A stretch of 64,000 nt of DNA from Halopiger aswanensis (GTDB lineage: Archaea > Halobacteriota > Halobacteria > Halobacteriales > Natrialbaceae): contig NZ_RAPO01000002.1 in NCBI RefSeq assembly GCF_003610195.1, positions 186,001 through 250,000 on the forward strand. Direction: 5' to 3'. Shown here in pieces: positions 32,208 to 40,294 of this stretch. Under the pieces are notes generated by a model that had not been told where the DNA came from, made no database searches, and saw nothing but the letters and a program-made list of their open reading frames with translations. Both the position numbers and the translations under genes were made by a program. How positions within the stretch are numbered: the first letter of the stretch is position 1; each line of letters opens with the position of its first letter.

Positions 32208-32250
32208 CTGGCGACCGGAACGAGCGGCTGGCGACCGGAACGAGCGGCTG
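32208..32250. repeat. 20-bp tandem duplication between convergent genes
   Basis: The unit GCGACCGGAACGAGCGGCTG occurs at 32211-32230 and 32231-32250 without mismatch, preceded by CTG. It lies between the stop codons of the VOC gene and the formate dehydrogenase gene. It is probably a slippage or recombination duplication. Confidence 0.8.
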
Positions 32251-32259
32251 CCGACGGCT

Positions 32260-34395
32260 TCAGTCGTCGGCGACCCCCTCGGCGTCCGCCGCCGGCTCGA
32301 GGCCGACCTCGATCTCCGCGGCCGCGGCCTTGTACTCGGGAATCTTCGATCGCTCGTCGAGCACGTCGTTCGTGAGCCGGTTCGCCGAGGCGGCCGCGAA
32401 GTGCGGCGTCGTCCAGACCACGCCCTCCTTGGTGTCCTCGGTGACCTGCGCTTCGACGGTGATCTCGCCGCGGCGCGACTTGAGGCGGACTTTCTCGCCG
32501 TCTTCGATCCCGTACCGTTCGGCGTCCGCCGGGTGGACGTCGACGAAGTTCTCCGGCGTCTGCCGGTTGAGCGTCGGCGACCGGCGGCTCATCGTCCCGG
32601 TGTTGTAGTGCTCCTCGAGCCGCGCCGTGGTCAAGATCAGCGGGTACTCGTCGTCGGGGGTCTCCCGGGGCGGCTGGTGGCTGACGCCCTCGATGTGGCC
32701 CTTGCCGCTCTCGGTGTCGAACTCGTGCTCGTAGAGGAACGGGTCGCCCTCGTCGCCGGGCTGGTAGCAGGGCCAGTGCAGCCCCTCCTCGCCGAGCAGG
32801 TCGTAGGTCATCCCGTGGTAGATCGGACAGACCTGCCGGAGTTCCTCGAAGACGTCCTCGGGGTCGTCGAAGTCGAACCCCTCGTCGAACAGGCGGGTGC
32901 CGACCTCCGAGAGGATCTCGAGGTCGTGCTTCGTGTTCTCGTGGACCTTTCCGACGCCGCGCATGCGCTGGACGCGGCGGTCGGTGTTGGTGACGGTCCC
33001 GCTGCGCTCAGCCCAGGTCGTCGCCGGGAGGACGACGTCGGCGTACTTCGCGGTTTCGGTCATGAAGATGTCCTGGACCACCATGAACTCGAGATCCTGG
33101 ATCCGCTCGGCGACCTGATTCGCGTCCGGCTCGGACATGATGGGGTTCTCGCCCATCACGTACAGTCCCTTGACCGCCTCGCCGAACTGGTGGGAGATCT
33201 CGACGTTCGTCAGCCCCGGCTCGTCGGGAACCTCGAAGCCCCAGACGTCCTCGACGCGCGTGCGCGCCTCGTCGTCGTCGACCAGTTGGTAGCCCGGGAG
33301 GACGTTCGGCATCGCGCCGACGTCGCAGGTCCCCTGGACGTTGTTCTGGCCGCGCAGCGGGTTGACGCCCGTGCCGGGCCGGCCGAGGTTGCCGGTGATC
33401 AGCGCCAGGTTGATCTCGTTTTGCACGTTGTCGACGCCGCAGGCGTGCTGGCTCATCCCCATGCCGGTGAAGATGGCCGCGTTGTCGGCCTCGGCGTACT
33501 TCTTCGCGGCCAGTTCGATGTCCTCGAGCGGGAGGCCACACTCCTCGGCGGCGGCTTCCTTGTCGAAGTCCTCGAGAGTCTCCTGCAGGTGGTCGAACCC
33601 CTCCGTGCGGGCCTCGACGAACTCCTCGTCGATCCAGCCGTCCTCCGGATGCTCCTCGTGGTGCTCCAGGATCGTCTTGAGGACGATATTGAGTAGGGGG
33701 ATGTCGGTCCCCGGATTCAGTTGCAGGTGCTGGTGGCGGTCGGTGTCGTCGATCTGGAACGAGCGGGTCGTCTTGTTGGCGTGAGGGTCGACCTGGATGA
33801 CGGTCGCGCCGTCCAGCACGGCCTGGCGGAAGTACTGGCTGTTCGCGATGGGGTGTTGTTCGCCCGGATTCGCCCCTTGGATCCAGAACAGGTCGCACTC
33901 CTCACGGAGGTCGCGCATGCTGTTGGTCATCGCGCCCGCGCCGAGGCTGGTCCGCAGCGCCCAGACCGTCGAGGCGTGGCACATTCGGGTGCAGTTGTCG
34001 ACGTTGTTCGTCCCGTACCGGCGGGCGAGTTTCTGGAGGAGGTAGTTCTCCTCGTTCATCGTCTTCGAGGAGCCGAAAAAGCCCGTCGCGTCCGACCCGT
34101 ACGACTCGCGGATGCGCTCGAGTTCGTCGACGATGTACTCGAAACACTCCTCCCAGGTGGCTTCGCGGAACTCGCCGTCTTCCTTGATGAGCGGGTCGGT
34201 CAACCGATCCTCGTGGTCGACGACCTCGGTCGCCGCGCCGCCCTTGATACAGACCCGACCCTCGTTGACCGGGGCCTCGCCCCAGGGCATGAACTGTACG
34301 TCGCCCGGTTCCTCACCCTGCCGTACCTGGATTCCACAGCCGACGCCGCAGTACGGACAGATCGTCTTGACAGTGTCTTGGTTGTCGCTGGACAT
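32260..34395 (-). CDS. fdhA: formate dehydrogenase alpha subunit (molybdopterin, Cys type)
   Basis: A 711-residue molybdenum enzyme subunit that oxidises formate to CO2. The N-terminal cluster motif C-P-Y-C-G-V-G-C plus C-I-K-G-G gives four iron-sulfur ligands. The active-site Cys and His occur in T-R-M-C-H-A-S, in the place of selenocysteine in E. coli FdhF. Molybdopterin loops include W-I-Q-G-A-N-P-G-E-Q-H-P, G-M-G-M-S-Q-H and R-G-Q-N-N-V-Q-G. There is no Tat signal, so it is cytosolic. No beta or gamma subunit, and no fdhD, is adjacent. The start at 34395 is preferred; 34458 and 34473 are open. Confidence 0.92.
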   Translation of the reverse strand: MSSDNQDTVKTICPYCGVGCGIQVRQGEEPGDVQFMPWGEAPVNEGRVCIKGGAATEVVDHEDRLTDPLIKEDGEFREATWEECFEYIVDELERIRESYGSDATGFFGSSKTMNEENYLLQKLARRYGTNNVDNCTRMCHASTVWALRTSLGAGAMTNSMRDLREECDLFWIQGANPGEQHPIANSQYFRQAVLDGATVIQVDPHANKTTRSFQIDDTDRHQHLQLNPGTDIPLLNIVLKTILEHHEEHPEDGWIDEEFVEARTEGFDHLQETLEDFDKEAAAEECGLPLEDIELAAKKYAEADNAAIFTGMGMSQHACGVDNVQNEINLALITGNLGRPGTGVNPLRGQNNVQGTCDVGAMPNVLPGYQLVDDDEARTRVEDVWGFEVPDEPGLTNVEISHQFGEAVKGLYVMGENPIMSEPDANQVAERIQDLEFMVVQDIFMTETAKYADVVLPATTWAERSGTVTNTDRRVQRMRGVGKVHENTKHDLEILSEVGTRLFDEGFDFDDPEDVFEELRQVCPIYHGMTYDLLGEEGLHWPCYQPGDEGDPFLYEHEFDTESGKGHIEGVSHQPPRETPDDEYPLILTTARLEEHYNTGTMSRRSPTLNRQTPENFVDVHPADAERYGIEDGEKVRLKSRRGEITVEAQVTEDTKEGVVWTTPHFAAASANRLTNDVLDERSKIPEYKAAAAEIEVGLEPAADAEGVADD

Positions 34396-34611
34396 TGGTG
34401 TCGCCTCCGCGGTTTGCGGTCGAATCGCGTCACGAACGGTGACTACGTCGACGTCCATGAGTCTTTCTAACACTTATCACGAATATGCGCGGCTGCCGGA
34501 CGGCTGAGTGGTGCTCGAGTCACTCACATCGCCTCTCCTCCCGCCTGCTTCCTCCGACCCGCTCGCGGTCTGGAAAGGTCGCAAACGGTAACGGCTACGG
34601 CGCTGGGTCGC

Positions 34612-34625
34612 GTGGGAAATCCCAC
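34612..34625. promoter_or_regulatory. perfect dyad next to the start codon
   Basis: GTGGGA-AA-TCCCAC is a perfect inverted repeat that ends one base before the ATG at 34627. As RNA it would form a six-pair hairpin at the ribosome site; as DNA it could be an operator. Confidence 0.4.
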
Positions 34626-34626
34626 C

Positions 34627-35217
34627 ATGGAACTCACGCGGTCGCTGATCGAGACGAAAGCGGCCGAGTACCGGGCGCAGGAACCGCTCTATCCGGTCGA
34701 ACGGGAACAGATCGAAACCCTGCCGACGGCGCTCGAGCGCGGCGCGTACGGCCGGCGGGACTGCGAGTGGATCGTCAGGTGGTACTACCGGCGCACGCTC
34801 GGTGCCGTCCCGGACGACGAGCGGCGGCCAGCCGAAGAACGGTTCGAGCGAAACGCGTTCGAGACCGTCCGGAGCGCCATTGATGACGTTCTCGAGCGAC
34901 TGGACTCGGAACGGGACGACGTCGCGACGGTAGTTGATCGCCTCACGGCCCTCGAGGGCGTCGGGGTCGAAGTCGCGTCGGCGTTCTGCTTTTTCCTCGA
35001 TCCCGACCGGTACATCGTCGTCGGTGAGCGCGAGTGGCGGGTCTTACGGGAGGCCGGTGAACTCGACGCGCCGTATCCCGACTCCGAGCCGTCGGTCGAC
35101 GCGTACGAGACCTACCTCGAGCGCTGCCGCGACGTTTGCGACCGTTTCGAGTGCGATATGTGGACGCTGTACCGGGCGCTCTGGCGGTGCTGGAAGGAGC
35201 AGTTCGAGAAGGCGTGA
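34627..35217 (+). CDS. unknown protein with a helix-hairpin-helix-like segment
   Basis: A 196-residue soluble protein, mostly helical. The stretch L-T-A-L-E-G-V-G-V-E-V-A-S-A-F-C-F-F-L-D-P-D looks like the helix-hairpin-helix of DNA glycosylases (G-V-G-x-x-x-A), followed by the pattern Y-I-V-V-G-E-R-E-W. The C-terminus is rich in Trp and Cys (C-D-M-W-T-L-Y-R-A-L-W-R-C-W). This matches an HhH-glycosylase-like fold in outline, but I see neither a catalytic Lys nor a clear Asp motif, so function is not assigned. The ATG at 34627 is taken; GTG at 34612 is inside the dyad. Confidence 0.65.
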   Translation: MELTRSLIETKAAEYRAQEPLYPVEREQIETLPTALERGAYGRRDCEWIVRWYYRRTLGAVPDDERRPAEERFERNAFETVRSAIDDVLERLDSERDDVATVVDRLTALEGVGVEVASAFCFFLDPDRYIVVGEREWRVLREAGELDAPYPDSEPSVDAYETYLERCRDVCDRFECDMWTLYRALWRCWKEQFEKA

Positions 35218-35499
35218 CGCCGCAACTCGGTGCGGCGGAATCGGGCGGGGGCGGGGGCCCGCCCTCATGAGAGACATGAGCGTACTCGAAGCGGGGGCGA
35301 GTCCACTTCCGAGCGATCCGGGCACGAACGCACGCAATCGGCTGGTCAGCGCGTCGTCTGGCCAGGCGCGTACCCGACGGGGCGTGTCACCCCGCAGGCC
35401 GACGTTTGCAAGGGTGACCCTTTGTTATGGAGCCGGTTTGGCGACCGTAGCGTCACCCCAGCAGTAGCAGGGGCCGGATACTGCGGCTATAGGTCGAAA
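35218..35499. other. intergenic region with hairpin and repeated GTCACCC
   Basis: No gene is visible. GGGCGGG (35243-35249) and CCCGCCC (35258-35264) form a strong hairpin just after the upstream stop, without the T-run expected for an archaeal terminator. GTCACCC occurs at 35386 and 35452, with its complement GGGTGAC at 35412, and again at 35521 inside the next gene. Confidence 0.5.
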
Positions 35500-35676
35500 C
35501 TACGCGGTCTGGGACGGCCCGTCACCCAGCAGTCGGAGGGAGTTACTGCCACACGAACAGCCGCGGCGCTGGCCGATCGGACTCGCGGTGCCGTCGTTCG
35601 ATACCCAGACCGCGACCGCCTTCCCGCAGCCCTCACAGACTGCGGCCGTCTTCGAGCCGGTGTGAAGCGTCATCAT
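35500..35676 (-). CDS. 58-residue zinc knuckle microprotein
   Basis: A short frame starting M-M-T-L-H-T with C-E-G-C-G-K near residue 14 and C-S-C-G near residue 40, a four-Cys zinc site. The middle V-A-V-W-V-S-N-D-G-T suggests a small beta sheet. A TATA-like CTTTATCTC (minus strand, 35696-35704) precedes the double ATG by 20-28 bases. I do not recognise the family, although CPxCG-type microproteins of this size are known in haloarchaea. Confidence 0.55.
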   Translation of the reverse strand: MMTLHTGSKTAAVCEGCGKAVAVWVSNDGTASPIGQRRGCSCGSNSLRLLGDGPSQTA

Positions 35677-35889
35677 CGACTCGAGGCCCCGGCCCGAGAT
35701 AAAGCGAGCGCGAGTAACGCCGCAGTGACGGCCCTGCGGTCACGACCGTAACAACACCCGTTCGGCGCCCACCGGCGAGATCGGCCGCGGAGACATCAGA
35801 ACGCGACAGCGAACCGTCGGCCGCATTCCAGAAAGCATACGGTGGCCCTCCGTCGACTCGTCTCGACGAATGACTGCCACGGTGAGCGA

Positions 35890-36198
35890 ATGACCGACCA
35901 CACCGTCCGCCGCGTCGGCTGGACCGTCGCCGGCGTCGGCTACGCCGGCTGGCTCGCGACCACGGCGTATCTCGCCTACCGCGTGCTCGTCGTCGGCCTC
36001 TCGCCGGCGCAGCGACGCGCCGCCGAGCAGTTTCCGGCCCGTCCGATCGAGGCAGCCACCAGCGACCCGCTGGTCGCACTGCTGTTCCTGACGTTGGTCG
36101 CGGGACTGCTCATCGAGGGCGCAGTGCTGTACTACGGCTACGCACAGTGGCGGGCCGCCCGTCGCCGTCGGATCGAACTCGAGCGCCCCGCCGAATAG
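35890..36198 (+). CDS. small two-TM membrane protein
   Basis: A 102-residue protein. Hydrophobic segments lie at about residues 9-33 (V-G-W-T-V-A-G-V-G-Y-A-G-W-L-A) and 63-86 (V-A-L-L-F-L-T-L-V-A-G-L-L). A charged loop joins them and the tail is R-A-A-R-R-R-R, so both ends should face the cytosol. The function is unknown. The ATG at 35890 places a polar leader of eight residues before the first segment. Confidence 0.6.
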   Translation: MTDHTVRRVGWTVAGVGYAGWLATTAYLAYRVLVVGLSPAQRRAAEQFPARPIEAATSDPLVALLFLTLVAGLLIEGAVLYYGYAQWRAARRRRIELERPAE

Positions 36199-36552
36199 CC
36201 ACAGCAGTGAGGCCGCTCACGATCGTGAAACTGCTCTCTCGAGATCGACCCACGCCCGATCCGGATTCGACCGTCGGACCCCTCCGTAAGCAACTGACTA
36301 ACCGCAGTTTACCGCCGGTTATGCTTGTGTTTGCGATGCCTACCGACCCGAAATCAGGCGGCGGATGGCTGCCGGTAACGGTCGAGTAAGAGCGCCTTAC
36401 CGCGTTACGGCCGGTTTTAGAAGTGTGGCAATCATTAACATACATCGTCGATCTTCAGCCACCGGTTTGCCGGCCGGTAATTCGGGCGTAGAACGGGCTG
36501 GCTTTCGGTTACAAGCCGGATAACTACAATTGGTGGACGCGACCGGTCGAAT
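36199..36552. other. gene-free region with repeated CCGGT elements
   Basis: About 350 bases with no credible gene. The motif CCGGTAA or its complement TTACCG recurs (near 36309, 36373, 36397, 36474), and GGTTTTAG near 36413 looks like a TATA box without a gene behind it. GGATAACTA near 36519 is 25-33 bases before the next ATG and probably serves it. A small RNA could start near 36440, but I see no further proof. Confidence 0.4.
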
Positions 36553-36768
36553 ATGATCACCTGCACCAACTGCGAAACCCCACAGTTCCTGCAGATCACG
36601 CAGAGCCGGGTCTACTTCGAGGACGGTGAGGTCATCAACGAGATCTCCGAGACCTACGAGTGCACCCTCTGCGGATCGACCGGCCAGTACGTCTACGACG
36701 ACGACCACGACGAGGAGACCGTCACCGGCGACGTCGAACTCACCAAGGAACGACCGAAGTACGCGTGA
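36553..36768 (+). CDS. 71-residue zinc ribbon protein
   Basis: Two Cys pairs, C-T-N-C near residue 4 and C-T-L-C near residue 37, form a zinc ribbon around a beta segment (F-L-Q-I-T-Q-S-R-V-Y-F-E-D-G). The tail is acidic. It looks like one of the widespread haloarchaeal ribbon microproteins. A TATA-like GGATAACTA lies about 30 bases upstream, so the gene is probably monocistronic and leaderless. Confidence 0.7.
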   Translation: MITCTNCETPQFLQITQSRVYFEDGEVINEISETYECTLCGSTGQYVYDDDHDEETVTGDVELTKERPKYA

Positions 36769-36932
36769 CCGCGACGCACGACTCTACGAGACCACACGAC
36801 TCGTCTCGATTCGGTCCGAGACAACTCGCCACAGTGTACTCGACTGCTCCGGTGATCGATTGCAGTTCGCGGCTAGTTTCGAAGCGATCGACGTAATTCG
36901 AATCCGAACTCGGATGCCGATTCGATTTGCGG

Positions 36933-37277
36933 TCAGTCCGGCCCGCTTCGCTCTTCCGTCTCCTCGCGACTCCCGTCTTCGCTTTGCTCGAGCGGAACCT
37001 GCTCGTCGGTCCCCGTCTCGAGCGGTTTCCGCGCCTTCCGCCGTCCTTTTCCGCGGTGGCGGCGCGTGATCGCCGTCCGCCGGTGCTCGAGGTCCCACTC
37101 CTCGAAGAGGCCGTACTCCTGCATCGTTCGCATCCCCGCGATGGCCGCGGTGAGTTTGATCCCGACCAGCGGAATGTCCGCGACCGAGACGATCACGTCG
37201 GCTCGCAAGATCGCGCCGTCCCGGAGCAGCACGTCGAGGACGTCCACGAGCGCTTCGTCGTCTTTTCGCGGCCTCAT
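36933..37277 (-). CDS. gvpM: gas vesicle protein GvpM (GvpA-like)
   Basis: A 114-residue minor gas vesicle protein. The core L-V-D-V-L-D-V-L-L-R-D-G-A-I-L-R-A-D-V-I-V-S-V-A-D-I-P is the GvpA/J/M fold, and M-Q-E-Y-G-L-F-E-E-W-D is specific to GvpM. About 40 residues beyond the usual end form a basic run (R-H-R-G-K-G-R-R-K-A-R) and then an acidic tail, which is unusual. GvpM helps start vesicle assembly. The ATG overlaps the gvpL stop (ATGA). It is the last gene of the minus-strand gvp operon. Confidence 0.92.
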   Translation of the reverse strand: MRPRKDDEALVDVLDVLLRDGAILRADVIVSVADIPLVGIKLTAAIAGMRTMQEYGLFEEWDLEHRRTAITRRHRGKGRRKARKPLETGTDEQVPLEQSEDGSREETEERSGPD

Positions 37278-38302
37278 GGCTCTCGTCGTTGCTCCCGACC
37301 GCGAGTCTGGCCGTCGCCCGATTCGTCGCCGCCGCCGAGTTCCGGCGCGAACGTGTACGGCGGCCACGGGCCCGTAAACCGAACCTCGAGGCCGTCTTCG
37401 GCCGCGACGTCGTCGAGAATCGAGCCGATCTCGCTCTCGGCGTCCTCGTGGGCGAGCAGGGTGAGTCGACAGAGGGTTTCGCCGTCGTTGACGCCGTTGC
37501 CGCCCGCTCCGCCCTCGCCGCTCTCGTCCGTCACCGCGTCGTCGAGCGACGCCGTCGGCGACCGCTCGAGCGAGTGGACTTCCCGCGCGGCGTCGGCGAG
37601 TCGGTCCTCGAGGTCGGCGGTCAGCGACTCGCGGCGGGCCGCTCGCACTTCCTTGAGTCGCTGGGTGAGTTTCTTCTCGAGCAGGAAGGCCGTTCCCTCC
37701 CCGGAGTCGCCGATCTTCGCGTCGAGTTCGCGCAGTCGCTCGTCGCGCTCGATCAGTGTCGCGTCGTCGATCGGGTCGCGCTCGACGACCTCGACGCGGT
37801 ACTCCCAGTGGTCCGCCAGTCCCGACAGGGCGCGCTCGAGGGTCTCCCGTTCCTCGTGGAGCCACTCGCGGACGCGCTCGTCGTCGCCCCGAAGAATAGT
37901 GTCGAACTGGAACGGGATCGGCGTCCCGAAGGCTTGGCCGGCCTCGTCGACGACCGTCTGGTGGCGCACGAGCCACCGCCGGACCTGCGCGAGGTCCGCG
38001 GAGTCGTAGATGCCGTCGCAGGCGTGAACGACCGCGCCGATGCCGTCCTCGACGATCACCGAGACGGGTTCGCCGTCGACGCCAGTGGTGTCGAGGGCCG
38101 CGGACGGGTCGCCCTCGGAATCGGCATCCTCTGTGTTGCCAGTCTCCACCTGGACGATGCAGTAGAGGTATCGCCCTTCGTCGATCGCCGGCACCTCGCC
38201 GGCGTCGGCGTCGCTCCCCTCGAGTCGCTCGTTCGGGTCGACGCGGTCGGCTCGGTCGGTCCGTTCGGATTCGGCCTCCGAGCCGGGGCCGTTCGTACTC
38301 AC
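37274..38302 (-). CDS. gvpL: gas vesicle protein GvpL (GvpL/GvpF family)
   Basis: A 342-residue accessory protein. After an acidic leader of about 42 residues comes G-R-Y-L-Y-C-I-V-Q, then [19 protein letters not shown], a long central coiled coil, and the closing [10 protein letters not shown], a signature of the family. GvpL interacts with GvpA and the other accessory proteins during nucleation. The start is GTG, overlapping the gvpK stop. It is longer than most GvpL owing to leader and tail. Confidence 0.93.
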   Translation of the reverse strand: MSTNGPGSEAESERTDRADRVDPNERLEGSDADAGEVPAIDEGRYLYCIVQVETGNTEDADSEGDPSAALDTTGVDGEPVSVIVEDGIGAVVHACDGIYDSADLAQVRRWLVRHQTVVDEAGQAFGTPIPFQFDTILRGDDERVREWLHEERETLERALSGLADHWEYRVEVVERDPIDDATLIERDERLRELDAKIGDSGEGTAFLLEKKLTQRLKEVRAARRESLTADLEDRLADAAREVHSLERSPTASLDDAVTDESGEGGAGGNGVNDGETLCRLTLLAHEDAESEIGSILDDVAAEDGLEVRFTGPWPPYTFAPELGGGDESGDGQTRGREQRREP

Positions 38303-38643
38303 TGTTCCTCACCTCCGAACACGGAGTAGCCGGGTTCGCGGGTCATCGTCGGTTCGCCGTGGAGTTGCTCGATCGCGTCGTTGACCAACCCGTCCAGATC
38401 GCCGCGCAGATCCTCGACGCCGTCTTCGATCCCCTCGTCTTCTTTGAGTTGCTCGATCTCCGCCTCGATCGTCGCGAGTTGCTCGCCGAGCCGTTCGATC
38501 TCCTCGTCCGCGAGGTTGCCCGACTCCATGCGCCGGACCGCCTCGCGCTCGAGGGCGTCCATCAGGATCTCGACGACGGTGACGACGAGCGTGACGAGTC
38601 CCTGCCGGGCGTCCTCACCGTCGCCGACGTCTATCTTGGTCAC
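38299..38643 (-). CDS. gvpK: gas vesicle protein GvpK
   Basis: A 114-residue helical protein. [25 protein letters not shown] is the conserved GvpK opening, followed by a heptad-rich helix ([14 protein letters not shown]). The start codon is GTG, one base after the gvpJ stop, and its end overlaps gvpL. It is needed in small amounts for vesicle formation. Confidence 0.93.
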   Translation of the reverse strand: MTKIDVGDGEDARQGLVTLVVTVVEILMDALEREAVRRMESGNLADEEIERLGEQLATIEAEIEQLKEDEGIEDGVEDLRGDLDGLVNDAIEQLHGEPTMTREPGYSVFGGEEQ

Positions 38644-38644
38644 G

Positions 38645-39265
38645 TTAGTTCCCCTCCGTTGCGTCGGAGTCGGTTTCGTTCTCGGCGTTCTCGCTCTCGC
38701 CGCTCGAATCGCTCGAGTCGCCGTCGGTTCCGCCGTCGTCGCTCGCGTCGTCGCCGCTGATCAGATCGAAGCCGCCGCTGGTCGGCCGGTCGGGATTCGG
38801 GCGCGCACCGACGCGTTCGCTGCCGCGGGCCGGCGGTTCGTAGCTCTCGGTGCCGCCGTCTGCGCTCTCCGATTCGCTTGCGCCGTCGGCGTCGCCCTCG
38901 CTCTCTCCTTCTCCCGCCCCCTCGAGCCGTTCCTCATCGACGTAGCGCTCGTCGGCCGTCGCGTTGACACCGCGGGTCGGATCGATCGGCGGTTTCGGCC
39001 GCTCCATCTCCGCCAGTTCCGGCTCGCCGACGGCTTCGGCGACCCGGCGCATATCCGTTCCCTCGGGGAACTCGAGGCCGTACTTCGCCGCGGTCTCGAA
39101 GGAGGCGATCGCGGCCCGCACCTGGACGCCGAGAAGTTGCGTATCGCCGATCGAGACGGCGATGTCGGCGTTGATGACGATCCCCTTGTCGAGCAGCATC
39201 TCGACGACTTCGGCGAGGTCGGCCTTCTGTCGGCTGGGCTGGAAGTCGTCAACCACGGTGGTCAC
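38645..39265 (-). CDS. gvpJ: gas vesicle protein GvpJ (GvpA-like) with long acidic tail
   Basis: A 206-residue protein. The first 90 residues are the GvpA/J fold ([25 protein letters not shown]) with the GvpJ-type [10 protein letters not shown]. The remaining 115 residues are Glu/Asp/Ser/Gly-rich and probably disordered; GvpJ of Halobacterium is about 114 residues in total, so this tail is extra. The start is GTG, and it lies inside a 39-residue upstream micro-frame. Confidence 0.92.
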   Translation of the reverse strand: MTTVVDDFQPSRQKADLAEVVEMLLDKGIVINADIAVSIGDTQLLGVQVRAAIASFETAAKYGLEFPEGTDMRRVAEAVGEPELAEMERPKPPIDPTRGVNATADERYVDEERLEGAGEGESEGDADGASESESADGGTESYEPPARGSERVGARPNPDRPTSGGFDLISGDDASDDGGTDGDSSDSSGESENAENETDSDATEGN

Positions 39266-39368
39266 CTCCTGCGGTCGTCGTCGCCGTCGGCGCTCGTCGG
39301 TCGATTCGCTCGGTCACCTCGTTTACCGCCGTCCGTCGTGCTGGTGTTGGTGCTGGTGGATCGATCAT
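39249..39368 (-). CDS. 39-residue micro-frame between gvpI-like gene and gvpJ
   Basis: A frame of 39 residues rich in Pro, Thr and Arg (M-I-D-P-P-A-P-T-P-A-R-R-T). Its ATG overlaps the stop of the upstream gene (ATGA), and its end overlaps the gvpJ GTG start by 17 bases. It would carry ribosomes across the 100-base gap to gvpJ. Whether the peptide has its own job is unknown; it may be only a coupling frame. Confidence 0.4.
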   Translation of the reverse strand: MIDPPAPTPARRTAVNEVTERIDRRAPTATTTAGGDHRG

Positions 39369-40294
39369 CGTTGAGAGTCCTCCTGATTCCGTCGTCGCTG
39401 TTTCTCGCGTTCGATCTCGAACCGCCGGCCGTAGATCCGCTTCCGCGTGGGCGCCGTCGAGTACTTGACCGACTGCGGAACCGTCGAGTACCGAGCGCCA
39501 CCCCCGAGGTCGCGGCGGTCGACCGGCACCGTCGAGGAGGCCGTCGGATTCCGCGAGTTCGTACTCATGTCCTGCCGCCGCATCCGCTCGCGGTTGAACT
39601 CGTAGAGTTGCTCGAACTTCTCGTGCGTCTCGAGCAGCGCCGAACGGAAGGCGTCGATCCCTTCCATCGCCTGCTGCTGGATCGCCACCTGATAGGCCTC
39701 CGGATCCCGCGCGATGTCGATATCGCCGAGGGCTTGCTTTGCCTCTTCGGCCCCGAACTCGGTCCCGAGGAAGTCCTCGTCGTCGTCCCCGAGCAGCGAC
39801 TCGTCGTCGGTGAGATCCGAGATGGCGTCTTCGACCATCCCGGCGTCCTCGCCGTCGCCGAGTTCGTCGATGGCGTCCTCGAGTTCTTGTTTCTCCTGCC
39901 AGAGGGCGCTCAAATCCGTCGCGTCCCAGGCGTTCAACAGGTTGATCGCCCGGAACAGCTGGGTGAAATTCACGAGATCGCTGGCCCCGGCATCCTCGTC
40001 GGTCAGCACCTCGGGAATCTCGCCGATCTCGATGGCATCGAGGAGTTCGTCGGCGTCGACTGCATCCGGTAGGTCGGTGAAATCGATCGCCTCGATCAGG
40101 TCCCCGGTCTCCGTCGCGACTCGCGCGAGGGTCTCGACGTCGCCGATCAGTTCCTCGAGCGTGTCGTTCTCGAGGTTCTCGAGGTTCTCGACGCCGCCCA
40201 GACAGTCCTCGACGTTCGTGAGACAGTCCTCGGCCTCCGCGAGGAGGGCGTCGAAGTCGAGTTCGTCGGCGTCGGCGGATTCGGTGTCGCTCAT
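39365..40294 (-). CDS. large acidic protein at the gvpI position
   Basis: A 309-residue protein that starts in overlap with the gvpH stop (ATGA), exactly where gvpI sits in other haloarchaea. The first 200 residues are very acidic with Leu/Ile-rich helices (V-E-D-C-L-G-G-V-E-N-L-E-N-L-E-N, E-E-L-I-G-D-V-E-T-L). The last 75 are basic (R-R-D-L-G-G-G-A-R-Y, R-K-R-I-Y-G-R-R-F-E-I-E-R-E-K). GvpI of Halobacterium is, as I recall, a basic protein of about half this size. The tail may correspond to GvpI and the front to an added domain. The assignment to GvpI rests on position. Confidence 0.7.
   Translation of the reverse strand: MSDTESADADELDFDALLAEAEDCLTNVEDCLGGVENLENLENDTLEELIGDVETLARVATETGDLIEAIDFTDLPDAVDADELLDAIEIGEIPEVLTDEDAGASDLVNFTQLFRAINLLNAWDATDLSALWQEKQELEDAIDELGDGEDAGMVEDAISDLTDDESLLGDDDEDFLGTEFGAEEAKQALGDIDIARDPEAYQVAIQQQAMEGIDAFRSALLETHEKFEQLYEFNRERMRRQDMSTNSRNPTASSTVPVDRRDLGGGARYSTVPQSVKYSTAPTRKRIYGRRFEIEREKQRRRNQEDSQR

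Noticed and set aside
35243-35264. A rho-independent-like terminator
   Set aside because: The hairpin is strong but no T-run follows, and archaeal termination depends on T-rich tracts.
36933-38312. A 459-residue frame containing gvpM
   Set aside because: Only the last 114 residues are gvpM. The rest is the out-of-frame shadow of gvpL.
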